From JAICLV01 sp036380925 (lineage in GTDB: Bacteria; Actinomycetota; Actinomycetes; Acidothermales; Acidothermaceae): a DNA stretch of 5,784 bases. The DNA is taken from positions 1 through 5,784 of the forward strand of contig DASVDW010000137.1 of NCBI GenBank assembly GCA_036380925.1, read 5' to 3'. Under the pieces are notes generated by a model that saw only the letters and a list, made by a program, of their open reading frames with translations, did no database searches and had not been told where the DNA came from. Shown piece by piece: positions 1-5,784 of this stretch; position 1 is the stretch's first letter, and each line of letters opens with the position of its first letter. The translations under genes were made by a program, and so were the position numbers.

Positions 1-1079
1 TGCGCGCCGGCGCGCTGGTGACGCCAACCGGTGGCCCGATGGTGATCCCGGTCGGCGAATCGTTGTTGGGCCGCGTGCTCGACGGCCTCGGACGTCCGAT
101 GGACGACAACGGCCCGCTGGTCGACGTCGAAAGCGTGACCGTTGAAGGGAGTTCGCCGCACCCGCTTCGTCGGTCGCGGATCGACGAGCAACTGTCGCTC
201 GGAGTGCGAGCACTCGACGCCCTCGTGCCATGTGGACGCGGCCAACGGCTTGGCGTGTTCGCCGGCTCCGGCGTCGGCAAGTCGTCTTTGCTGTCGATGA
301 TCGCGCGCGGCACCGAGGCGGAGGTCTCCGTGATCGCGTTGATTGGCGAACGCGGTCGCGAGGTCCGTGAGTTCATCGAGAACGACCTCGGACCGGAGGG
401 ATTGGCGCGATCCGTGGTGGTGGTGGCGACGTCCGACGAGCCGCCGCTCGTGCGGTTGCGCGCGGCCTTTGTGGCCACCCGAATCGCGGAATGGTTCCGC
501 GATCGAGGCGCTCACGTCGTGCTGATGATGGACAGCCTCACCCGATTCGCCATGGCGCAGCGCGAAGTCGGTCTCTCGGTGGGCGAGCCTCCCGCGACGC
601 GCGGGTACCCGCCGTCGGTCTTCGCGCTGTTGCCGAAGTTGCTCGAGCGCGCCGGCGCGGCCGAAAGCGGCAGCATCACCGGCCTGTACACCGTGCTCGT
701 CGAGGGGGACGACATGAACGAGCCCATCGCTGACACCGCCCGCTCGATCCTTGACGGGCACGTGGTTCTCACCCGGCGCCTTGCGACGAGCGGTCATTTT
801 CCGAGCATCGACGTTCTCGAGTCCATTTCGCGTGTGACGAGCGCGATCACCACGTTGCAACAACGCGAGGACGCGACCGCGCTGCGCAGGATGATGGCGG
901 CGCATCGCGACGCGCGTGAGCTCATCGAGATTGGCGCGTACGCCCCCGGCTCCAACCCGTTGGTCGACTCCGCGGTGCGGCTGCGATCGCGCATCGACGC
1001 GTTTCTGCGCCAGGACATCATGGCGATCACGCCAGCCGCGCAGGCGTGGAACTGGTTGCACGACCTGGTGGCCGCGTGA
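1..1079 (+). CDS. fliI: Flagellar protein export ATPase FliI (5' end outside window)
   Basis: This is the ATPase of the flagellar type III export apparatus, a cytoplasmic F1-ATPase beta-like hexamer that feeds rod, hook and filament subunits into the export gate. The reading frame is open from base 3 and 358 residues are visible. The family usually runs about 430-460 residues, so roughly 70-90 N-terminal residues lie upstream. Visible motifs, in order: the VPVGESLLGRVLDGLG segment typical of FliI/YscN ATPases (about 48-95); the Walker A loop AGSGVGKS (261-284); GERGREV (345-365); the Walker B strand VVLMMDSLTRFA with its Asp codon at 531; and PSIDVLESIS (801-830), which fits the ATP synthase alpha/beta signature. 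The ending AWNWLHDL is also FliI-like. The GTG at 18 is internal, because homology to the family continues unbroken through it. The stop overlaps the fliJ start by four bases. FliI is distinguished from F1/V-type subunits by the flagellar neighbours. Identification is very secure. Confidence 0.97.
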   Translation, partial: RAGALVTPTGGPMVIPVGESLLGRVLDGLGRPMDDNGPLVDVESVTVEGSSPHPLRRSRIDEQLSLGVRALDALVPCGRGQRLGVFAGSGVGKSSLLSMIARGTEAEVSVIALIGERGREVREFIENDLGPEGLARSVVVVATSDEPPLVRLRAAFVATRIAEWFRDRGAHVVLMMDSLTRFAMAQREVGLSVGEPPATRGYPPSVFALLPKLLERAGAAESGSITGLYTVLVEGDDMNEPIADTARSILDGHVVLTRRLATSGHFPSIDVLESISRVTSAITTLQQREDATALRRMMAAHRDARELIEIGAYAPGSNPLVDSAVRLRSRIDAFLRQDIMAITPAAQAWNWLHDLVAA

Positions 1080-1540
1080 AGCGCTACGTGTTCTCCCTGC
1101 AGCGGGTGCTGCGTGTTCGCACCACCCAGGAAACCGTTGCGCGACAGGCGCTGCGAACCGCGGCCGAGCACGCCGCCCACGCCGACGAAGACTACGACCT
1201 GAAGCTGCGCAACTACGAGGCGAACGTGGCCAGCGCGGCATCGCTGCGCGGGACCGTGCTGAACATGTTGGCCCTTCGCGGCGCCGCGTCGATGCGCGCC
1301 CGAGAGGTCATCGACGCCGAGCAACGGCGCGACGACGCGCACCAGCAGCTCGCGACGGCCCATGACGACTGGGTGGGCGCAAAGCAGAAGGTCGGCGCGC
1401 TCGAAAGCCTCGACGACAAGCAGCGCACGCAACACCGCGCCGCCCAGGAGGCCGCCGAGCAAGCGGAGATCGACGACATGGTCAACGCACGCCGCGCGCG
1501 CCGGGCGACCGAGCCACCGAACGGGGAGGCGCCACGGTGA
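1076..1540 (+). CDS. fliJ: Flagellar export chaperone/ATPase regulator FliJ
   Basis: A 154-residue cytoplasmic protein read as FliJ, the antiparallel coiled coil that sits in the FliI hexamer (like the gamma subunit of F1) and links it to the export gate. The start MKRYVFSLQRVLRVRTTQE is the typical FliJ opening. Almost the whole rest is charged and Ala-rich with heptad-like spacing, and EIDDMVNARRARR near the C-terminus matches the usual FliJ ending. I chose the GTG at 1076, which overlaps the fliI stop as GTGA. An in-frame ATG at 1046 would add ten residues lying inside fliI and unlike FliJ. Only a weak GGTGG (1067-1071) precedes the start, so translation is probably coupled to fliI. FliJ is poorly conserved in sequence, so the call rests on N-terminus, length, coiled-coil character and position directly after fliI. 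Confidence 0.9.
   Translation: MKRYVFSLQRVLRVRTTQETVARQALRTAAEHAAHADEDYDLKLRNYEANVASAASLRGTVLNMLALRGAASMRAREVIDAEQRRDDAHQQLATAHDDWVGAKQKVGALESLDDKQRTQHRAAQEAAEQAEIDDMVNARRARRATEPPNGEAPR
1523..1529 (+). promoter_or_regulatory. Ribosome binding site of the NlpC/P60-SLT gene
   Basis: GGGGAGG lies seven bases before the GTG at 1537, inside the end of fliJ. It is a near-ideal Shine-Dalgarno match and fixes the GTG start, although that start overlaps the fliJ stop (GTGA). Confidence 0.75.
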
Positions 1541-2550
1541 GCGTCGTCGAAGATGTGCAAACCCGGATCGCCGCGATCAGCCAGCTGTTCTCGTCGCTGA
1601 CGCCGCAGACCGGCGCCGCCGTTGGCGTCAACTCGTCGGTTCAGACGTATGGCAGCGAGTTCGAGTCGGCGCTGGCGACCATGTCGTCGGTCGACGCCGC
1701 GAACCCAGCGGAGGGCCGGTCAGCGACGATCCCGAGCGGGCCGGTCACCGGTGGCGCCGTCGTCGCCGCCGCTGAGAAGTACCTCGGCGTGCCGTATCTG
1801 TATGGCGGGACCGACCCGAGCAAGGGCCTGGATTGCTCGGCTCTCGTCCAGCGCGCGTACGCGGATCTCGGAATTTCGCTGCCCCGCACCAGCCAGGAAC
1901 AGGCGAAGGTGGGAGTCCCGGTCACCTCTCTCGCCGAGGCGCGGCCGGGCGACCTGGTGTGCTTCGGCGACCCCGCCACCCACATCGGCATTTACGCCGG
2001 CGACGGCGAGATGGTGGTCGCGCCGCACACCGGCACGAACGTGCAAGTTCAAGAAATCACCACGACGCCAAGCACGATTCGGCGTGTCGTCGACTCCGCG
2101 CCCAGCGTCGGCGCCCTGACGATGCGGCCGGCCGCGCTCGCCGCCGGGGTCAGCACCAGCTGGCCGGCGGGCGCGACGGCATACAGCAAGGCGTTCAGCG
2201 CCGCCGAGCAGCGTTACGGCTTGCCCACCGGCATACTGTCCGCCGTCGCGCACGCCGAGTCGAGCTATCGCCCGGACGCCGTCAGCTCCGCCGGCGCGAT
2301 CGGGCTCATGCAGTTGATGCCAGCGACGGCGAAGGCGCTGGGCGTTGATCCCACGAATCCCGCGGACGCCATCGACGGCGCCGCGCGGCTGCTCAAAGGC
2401 CAACTCGACAAGTACGGCTCGGTGCCGCTCGCGCTTGCCGCGTACAACGCGGGCGGGCCCGCGGTCGACCGGTACAGCGGCGTCCCGCCGTACCCCGAGA
2501 CCCGCAACTACGTGCAGAAAGTGATGTCCTACATGAACGAGGCCGCATGA
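1537..2550 (+). CDS. Bifunctional peptidoglycan hydrolase: NlpC/P60 peptidase plus SLT lytic transglycosylase, flagellum-associated
   Basis: A 337-residue protein with two wall-cutting domains. Residues about 74-186 form an NlpC/P60 domain (cleaving peptide stems): GVPYLYGG, then LDCSALVQ with the nucleophile Cys100, PGDLVCF, and His149 in HIGIYAGDG. Residues about 212-335 form an SLT domain (cleaving glycan strands): Glu241 in HAESSYRPDA, GAIGLMQLMPATA, LALAAYNAG, and PPYPETRNYV. The N-terminal ~65 residues are a polar/Ser-Ala stretch without the basic-then-hydrophobic pattern of a Sec signal. Position between fliJ and fliK implies a role like the muramidase half of FlgJ, opening the wall for rod and hook. 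The GTG start overlaps the fliJ stop by four bases and follows a strong Shine-Dalgarno GGGGAGG. The position where many NlpC/P60 enzymes carry the third catalytic His/Asn/Glu appears to be Val161. Domain calls are secure; the flagellar role is inferred from context. Confidence 0.93.
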   Translation: MSVVEDVQTRIAAISQLFSSLTPQTGAAVGVNSSVQTYGSEFESALATMSSVDAANPAEGRSATIPSGPVTGGAVVAAAEKYLGVPYLYGGTDPSKGLDCSALVQRAYADLGISLPRTSQEQAKVGVPVTSLAEARPGDLVCFGDPATHIGIYAGDGEMVVAPHTGTNVQVQEITTTPSTIRRVVDSAPSVGALTMRPAALAAGVSTSWPAGATAYSKAFSAAEQRYGLPTGILSAVAHAESSYRPDAVSSAGAIGLMQLMPATAKALGVDPTNPADAIDGAARLLKGQLDKYGSVPLALAAYNAGGPAVDRYSGVPPYPETRNYVQKVMSYMNEAA

Positions 2551-4043
2551 AAGCCATCAGCCCCGCGTTGCCGATGACCGCGCCGTCGCGGCAATCGAGC
2601 GGCTCCGACACCTCCGCCGACGACGAGGTGTTCGGCGCGCTCATCGCCGCGGTGATCGGCCCCTCCGCCACCGGATCGGTCACGCCGTCCCGGCCCAGGG
2701 CGGACGACACCACCTCCCGTGTCGACAGGCCGGACGACGCGCGGCGCGCGGCCGCGGGCGCGCGTCCCGAGCAGGCGGCCGATAAGCGCGGCGACGACGA
2801 CGCGTCGCAGCCGGACTCAGTCGCCAGCCACGACCAAGACCACTCTGCCAACCAGGCTGACAACGCGAGCCAGCTCGCGTCGCCGACCGCCGCGAAGCCC
2901 TCTGACGCGGCAAAAATCCCGGCGAAGCTGGCAAAGGCGGCCGCCGCGCTCGCGCACGCGCTCGCCAAGGCGTCGGACGGTTCGGCGAAACCCGCTGGCG
3001 GGCAAGAGGCTTCGGCCCGCGCGGCCGTGCCGACCCAACTGACCGCCCCGGCTGGCAGCGCGCTCACCGAAGGCCAGCTGCCGTCGCAGCTCATCCCCGT
3101 CGCGAGTTCCGCGCACGACATGGCCCGGCCTGCCGTGGCAGCTGCGCTCGGCACGCCCATTGGCGCCGACACGGCCAAGAAGGCGGCTGCCGCCGACCCG
3201 GCGCCGACCGCAGCCACACCGCCGACCGCGCCGCTGTCGACCGCCCAGCCGCCGACCGCCCAGCCGCCGACCGTGCCGGCGCCGGCACCGCAGCCCGACG
3301 CGACGACCAACGCCCGGACGCCGGCCAGCTCCCACCCGTCAGTCGCGACACCGCAACCCGGCCCCGCCCAGGCGTCGTCCGCCGCTCTCGCGAGCGCAGC
3401 CGTCGCGGCGGCGCCGACGGGGGTCGGCGATCAGCCGGCCGCCGACGCGAAACCTGGCGTGCCCGATCGATCGACCGCCGCGGATGGGACCTCATCGCTG
3501 GCCACCCAGCTGCCGCAGGCCGCCCAAATGACGGCACCTGCGCAACCGCTCGCGATGAACACGCCCCAGCCGCAGCTCCCGCCGCCGCCGCAACCGCCGT
3601 ATCCCTCCGGAGCGGTCGCGCAGCAGGTCATTCAGGTGGTCGCGCCGTTGCGCAGCGCGAAGGACGGCGACTACACGTTGTCGCTTCAGCTGCATCCGGC
3701 CGAGCTCGGCGCTGTGACGGTGCGGGTTGAGGTGCAGCAGGGCGTGCTCTCCGTGCACCTGGCGGCCGACCACGCGCACGGGCACGAAGCGCTGAGCCAG
3801 TCGCTGGCCGACCTGCGCACGCAGCTGCAGTCAAGCGGTGTCCGCACCGGAGACATCGCCGTGGTCGCGGCCAAGCAGTCGTTCGCGCCCGCGCACCACG
3901 ATCAGCAGCACCAGACCGGCAGCCGGCATCCGCAACAACCGCCGCTGCGTGACGACGCCGGCGGTGAACGACGTCCGCGTGACCACACGCCGCGGCGCCC
4001 AACGGCGCGCGCCGTCGATGACAACCTCGACGTCCGGATCTGA
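2547..4043 (+). CDS. fliK: Flagellar hook-length control protein FliK
   Basis: A 498-residue protein read as FliK, the exported ruler that stops hook growth and switches the export gate (via FlhB) to filament substrates. Only the C-terminal domain is conserved: residues about 358-442 match the hook-length-control domain, with YTLSLQLHPAELGAVTVRVE carrying the hallmark P-x-x-LG, then a beta strand VLSVHLAADHA and a helix ending in LRTQLQSSGV. Before it lies a long low-complexity region (about 40-355) rich in Ala, Pro, Thr, Gln and Asp, including the repeat TAQPPTAQPPT and a polyproline run just before the domain. A His/Gln- then Arg-rich tail of about 55 residues follows, ending LDVRI. The ATG overlaps the hydrolase stop as ATGA, with GAGG (2539-2542) four bases upstream. 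Third positions stay G/C-rich through the low-complexity stretch and tail, so the frame looks intact. The long disordered middle suits a ruler, but its length need not be conserved. Confidence 0.93.
   Translation: MKAISPALPMTAPSRQSSGSDTSADDEVFGALIAAVIGPSATGSVTPSRPRADDTTSRVDRPDDARRAAAGARPEQAADKRGDDDASQPDSVASHDQDHSANQADNASQLASPTAAKPSDAAKIPAKLAKAAAALAHALAKASDGSAKPAGGQEASARAAVPTQLTAPAGSALTEGQLPSQLIPVASSAHDMARPAVAAALGTPIGADTAKKAAAADPAPTAATPPTAPLSTAQPPTAQPPTVPAPAPQPDATTNARTPASSHPSVATPQPGPAQASSAALASAAVAAAPTGVGDQPAADAKPGVPDRSTAADGTSSLATQLPQAAQMTAPAQPLAMNTPQPQLPPPPQPPYPSGAVAQQVIQVVAPLRSAKDGDYTLSLQLHPAELGAVTVRVEVQQGVLSVHLAADHAHGHEALSQSLADLRTQLQSSGVRTGDIAVVAAKQSFAPAHHDQQHQTGSRHPQQPPLRDDAGGERRPRDHTPRRPTARAVDDNLDVRI
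3239..3283 (+). repeat. 15-bp tandem repeat within fliK
   Basis: The unit GACCGCCCAGCCGCC occurs twice perfectly (3239-3253 and 3254-3268), followed by a degenerate third copy (3269-3283). In frame it encodes TAQPP-TAQPP-TVPAP in the FliK linker. Because the unit is a multiple of three, gain or loss of copies would change linker length without shifting the frame. Confidence 0.75.
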
Positions 4044-4047
4044 GGAG
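4042..4047 (+). promoter_or_regulatory. Ribosome binding site of flgD, overlapping the fliK stop
   Basis: GAGGAG starts inside the fliK stop codon (TGA, 4041-4043) and ends seven bases before the flgD ATG. A ribosome terminating on fliK would sit on this site, so partial translational coupling is likely. Confidence 0.75.
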
Positions 4048-4054
4048 CAGCACG

Positions 4055-4498
4055 ATGACCAACCCCATCGTCGGTGTCGGAGCCACACCGAGCACGGCGC
4101 CCGCGACCGCGTCGTCCGATCTCGTCGACCTCGGCGGCATCAACAGCAACACATTTTTGAAGCTGCTGGTCGCCCAGCTGAGCCACCAAGACCCGATGAA
4201 CCCGACGGACAGCAGCACCTACATCACGCAGGAGGCGCAGTTCGCGATGGTGCAGAGCATGAACGCTCTGGCCAAGCAGAACGCCGCGATCCTGCAAAGC
4301 CAGCAAATGCAGGAGGCCACCGCGTTCATCGGCAAGAACGTCACCTACGTCGACGCCAACGGGGTGCAAAACGTCGGCGTCGTCTCAAGCGCGTCGCCCG
4401 GGTCGGACGGCGCGGTCGTTCGAGTCGGCGACATCCAGGTGCCGGTCACCTCGATCACTTCGGTGTTCGTCGCGAACGCCGCCGCTTCAGGCTCCTAA
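4055..4498 (+). CDS. flgD: Flagellar hook capping/assembly protein FlgD (short form)
   Basis: A 147-residue protein read as FlgD, the exported scaffold that caps the growing hook and guides FlgE subunits into place. The conserved N-terminal FlgD region is clear: NTFLKLLVAQLSHQDPMNPT (residues about 32-51), then the ITQEAQFAMVQSMNAL helix (57-72), matching the family's FLKLL-x-x-QL-x-x-QDP pattern. Residues about 88-140 (FIGKNVTYVDANG, a VV strand, then VPVTSITSVF) look like a single small beta domain. The protein is much shorter than the Escherichia coli protein (about 231 residues), and I see no room for the full two-domain C-terminal half of the long forms. Short FlgDs are known in Gram-positive bacteria, and both ends look natural, so I do not read this as truncation. 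It lies 11 bases after fliK and 46 bases before flgE. Confidence 0.95.
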   Translation: MTNPIVGVGATPSTAPATASSDLVDLGGINSNTFLKLLVAQLSHQDPMNPTDSSTYITQEAQFAMVQSMNALAKQNAAILQSQQMQEATAFIGKNVTYVDANGVQNVGVVSSASPGSDGAVVRVGDIQVPVTSITSVFVANAAASGS

Positions 4499-4544
4499 CC
4501 AAACAACGCCCAGCACCACCAACAAACCGAAACGAGGAATCCGC
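4499..4544 (+). promoter_or_regulatory. A/C-rich spacer and ribosome binding site before flgE
   Basis: This 46-base gap is the longest in the window. By my count 38 of 46 bases are A or C on the coding strand, with a single T, in contrast to the G/C-balanced genes around it. It contains no evident hairpin, so it is neither a terminator nor a riboswitch. The Shine-Dalgarno GAGGA (4534-4538) lies six bases before the flgE ATG. I infer an unstructured leader favouring ribosome access to flgE; no convincing promoter boxes are visible. Confidence 0.5.
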
Positions 4545-5750
4545 ATGCTTCGCTCGCTCTTCGCCGGAGTCTCCGGTCTGCGCGCGCACCAGACGATGCT
4601 CGACGTCGTCGGCAACAACATCGCGAACGTCAACACCGTCGGGTACAAGGCGTCGTCGGTGGAGTTCGAGGACACGCTCAGCCAGGCGCTGCGCGCCGCC
4701 GGCGCCCCGCAGAACGGCCAGGGTGGCACCAACCCCGCGCAGGTGGGCCTGGGGGTGCAGACGGCCGCGATCAACACCGCGTTCACCCAAGGTCCGGCCG
4801 AGACCACCGGTGTCGACACCGACCTGATGATCCAAGGCGACGGCTTCTTCATCGTGAACAACGGCGGCCAGCAGGTCTACACCCGTGATGGCGCCTTCAA
4901 GTTCGACGCGAACGGCAACCTCACCGCGGCGAACGGCGCGCTCGTGCAGGGCTGGCTCGCGCAAAACGGCGTGGTCAACACCAGCAGCTCCATCACCGCG
5001 ATCAAGCTGCCGCTGGGGACGTCGATGCCGCCGACGCCGTCGACGACCGCGACGCTCGCCGGCAACCTGCCCGCCGACGGCGCCGGCTCGCCGATCACCA
5101 ACGATCTCAAGGTTTATGACGCGAAAGGCCAGCTGGTCGACGTCGCCCTCACTTACAAGTGGGACACCGCGAGCAGCACCTGGTCGTTGAACTTCAACGA
5201 CCCGTCGGTGGTGCCACCGGCGACGCAACCGGCCGCGGTGAACCTCGCGTTCGACGGCAGCGGCAAGCTGACGACGACGTCGCCGGTGACGGTGACGCTC
5301 AACGGTCAGAGCATGAAGCTCGACATCTCGGGGCTGACCGCGTTCGGCGGCGAGAACACCGCCGCCGTCATCACCTCCGACGGCAACGCGATGGGCTCGC
5401 TCGCGTCGTACTCGATCTCGCCCGACGGCACGATTCAAGGCGTCTTCACCAACGGGATGAAGCAGCCGCTCGGTCAAATCGCGATGGCGACGTTCAACAA
5501 CCCCGGCGGATTGGAGAAGGTCGGCAACTCCGAGTACTCCTCGACGGTCAACTCCGGCCAAGCGCAGATCGGCACCGCCGGCACCGGCAGCCGCGGCCAG
5601 CTGGCGTCGGGCGAGCTCGAGGGCTCGAACGTCGACCTGTCTCAGGAGTTCAGCAACCTCATCATCGCGCAGCGCGGCTTCGAGGCGAACTCCAAAGTCA
5701 TCACGACGTCCGACGAGGTGTTGCAAGACCTGGTGAACCTGAAGCACTAG
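4545..5750 (+). CDS. flgE: Flagellar hook protein FlgE
   Basis: A 401-residue protein read as FlgE, the subunit of the hook that joins the basal body to the filament. The length is close to that of enterobacterial FlgE (about 402). The N-terminus MLRSLFAGVSGL followed by LDVVGNNIANVNTVGYK is the flagellar rod/hook signature. DTDLMIQGDGFFIV (residues 91-104) and VYTRDGAFKFDANGNL (111-126) are typical of the first hook domain. Residues about 165-290 are the variable surface domains. GMKQPLGQIAMATFNNPGGL (304-323) and the C-terminal segment LEGSNVDLSQEFSNLIIAQR (358-377), with GFEANSKVITTSDEVLQDLV, form the conserved axial coiled coil. No cysteine is present, as is usual for axial flagellar proteins. 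FlgE is favoured over FlgF/FlgG by its greater length, central domains and position after flgD. The ATG follows a good ribosome binding site. Two consecutive in-frame stops (TAG TAG) end the gene. Confidence 0.97.
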   Translation: MLRSLFAGVSGLRAHQTMLDVVGNNIANVNTVGYKASSVEFEDTLSQALRAAGAPQNGQGGTNPAQVGLGVQTAAINTAFTQGPAETTGVDTDLMIQGDGFFIVNNGGQQVYTRDGAFKFDANGNLTAANGALVQGWLAQNGVVNTSSSITAIKLPLGTSMPPTPSTTATLAGNLPADGAGSPITNDLKVYDAKGQLVDVALTYKWDTASSTWSLNFNDPSVVPPATQPAAVNLAFDGSGKLTTTSPVTVTLNGQSMKLDISGLTAFGGENTAAVITSDGNAMGSLASYSISPDGTIQGVFTNGMKQPLGQIAMATFNNPGGLEKVGNSEYSSTVNSGQAQIGTAGTGSRGQLASGELEGSNVDLSQEFSNLIIAQRGFEANSKVITTSDEVLQDLVNLKH

Positions 5751-5784
5751 TAGCCCGAACGCAGCAGCGGCGGTTCACCCGGCC
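5751..5784. other. Short downstream stretch, no recognisable feature
   Basis: After the flgE stop there is a second in-frame TAG (5751-5753), then 31 bases in which I see no start codon with a ribosome binding site, no hairpin and no T-run. It therefore does not look like a terminator, and the operon may continue beyond the window. Confidence 0.5.

Noticed and set aside
18..20. GTG as the true start of fliI
   Set aside because: The frame is open upstream to the window edge, and a start here would remove the N-terminal barrel expected in FliI. The residues around it match the middle of that region.
414..426. GTG-GTG-GTG-GTG simple repeat in fliI
   Set aside because: It encodes a run of valines in a core beta strand of the ATPase fold. 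No sign of expansion or of a regulatory role.
1046..1075. Upstream ATG as an alternative fliJ start
   Set aside because: The ten added residues lie within the fliI coding end and do not resemble FliJ. The GTG at 1076 gives the canonical N-terminus and a four-base overlap.
2393..3310. 305-codon minus-strand open frame across the hydrolase end and fliK
   Set aside because: Ala/Gly/Ser-rich shadow of the low-complexity fliK linker, with no domain, no ribosome binding site and no room between sense genes.
3892..4040. Arg/His-rich tail of FliK as evidence of a frameshift
   Set aside because: Third positions remain G/C-rich in the annotated frame, and the frame ends neatly at a stop that overlaps the flgD ribosome binding site. 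FliK proteins commonly have a variable tail after the conserved domain.
3838..4827. 329-codon plus-strand open frame spanning the fliK end, flgD and the flgE start
   Set aside because: Out-of-frame with three recognisable flagellar genes, and Arg/Ser/Pro-rich as typical for wrong-frame GC-rich DNA.
4455..5747. 430-codon open frame on the minus strand across flgE
   Set aside because: It is the antisense of a clearly recognisable flgE. Its translation is Arg/Val/Gly-rich without any family resemblance, as expected from G/C-biased third positions of the real gene.
1..5784. A novel defence, mobile or secondary-metabolism system
   Set aside because: Every gene is accounted for by flagellar export and hook assembly plus one wall hydrolase. 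No repeats, integrase, transposase, toxin-antitoxin pair or RNA gene is visible.

Overview
The window is a tightly packed, single-strand (+) segment of a flagellar biosynthesis operon. In order it holds fliI (5' end outside the window), fliJ, a two-domain cell-wall hydrolase gene, fliK, flgD and flgE. It is strongly GC-rich with G/C-heavy third codon positions. GTG starts are used for at least two genes, and several junctions are four-base stop/start overlaps. This composition and gene order, with a wall hydrolase between fliJ and fliK and a short FlgD, suggest a motile high-GC Gram-positive bacterium (Actinobacteria in the broad sense). That placement is inference: no 16S gene or other lineage marker is present.

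Layout: 1-1079 is the C-terminal ~80% of the export ATPase FliI. 1076-1540 is the small coiled-coil ATPase regulator FliJ. 1537-2550 is a protein with an NlpC/P60 peptidase domain followed by an SLT lytic transglycosylase domain. 2547-4043 is the hook-length-control protein FliK, with a long Ala/Pro-rich middle. 4055-4498 is a short hook-capping protein FlgD. 4545-5750 is the hook protein FlgE. The last 34 bases hold nothing recognisable. No gene-free stretch exceeds 46 bases. I see no tRNA or rRNA gene, mobile element, CRISPR array, internal promoter or terminator, so the transcript probably enters from upstream and may continue past flgE.

How the genes work together: FliI and FliJ energise and gate the flagellar type III export apparatus. 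The hydrolase probably opens peptidoglycan for the growing rod and hook, the job done in Gram-negative bacteria by the muramidase half of FlgJ. FlgD caps the growing hook, FlgE is its building block, and FliK measures it and switches export to filament proteins. All four presumed export substrates (hydrolase, FliK, FlgD, FlgE) carry an F-x-x-x-hydrophobic element near the N-terminus, resembling the published export-gate recognition motif of hook-class substrates. The hydrolase lacks an obvious Sec signal peptide, so export through the flagellar channel is a testable idea.

This is a largely conventional flagellar region. I did not find a previously undescribed system. The points most worth a second look are the hydrolase (export route, and an atypical residue at the expected third catalytic position) and the A/C-rich leader in front of flgE.
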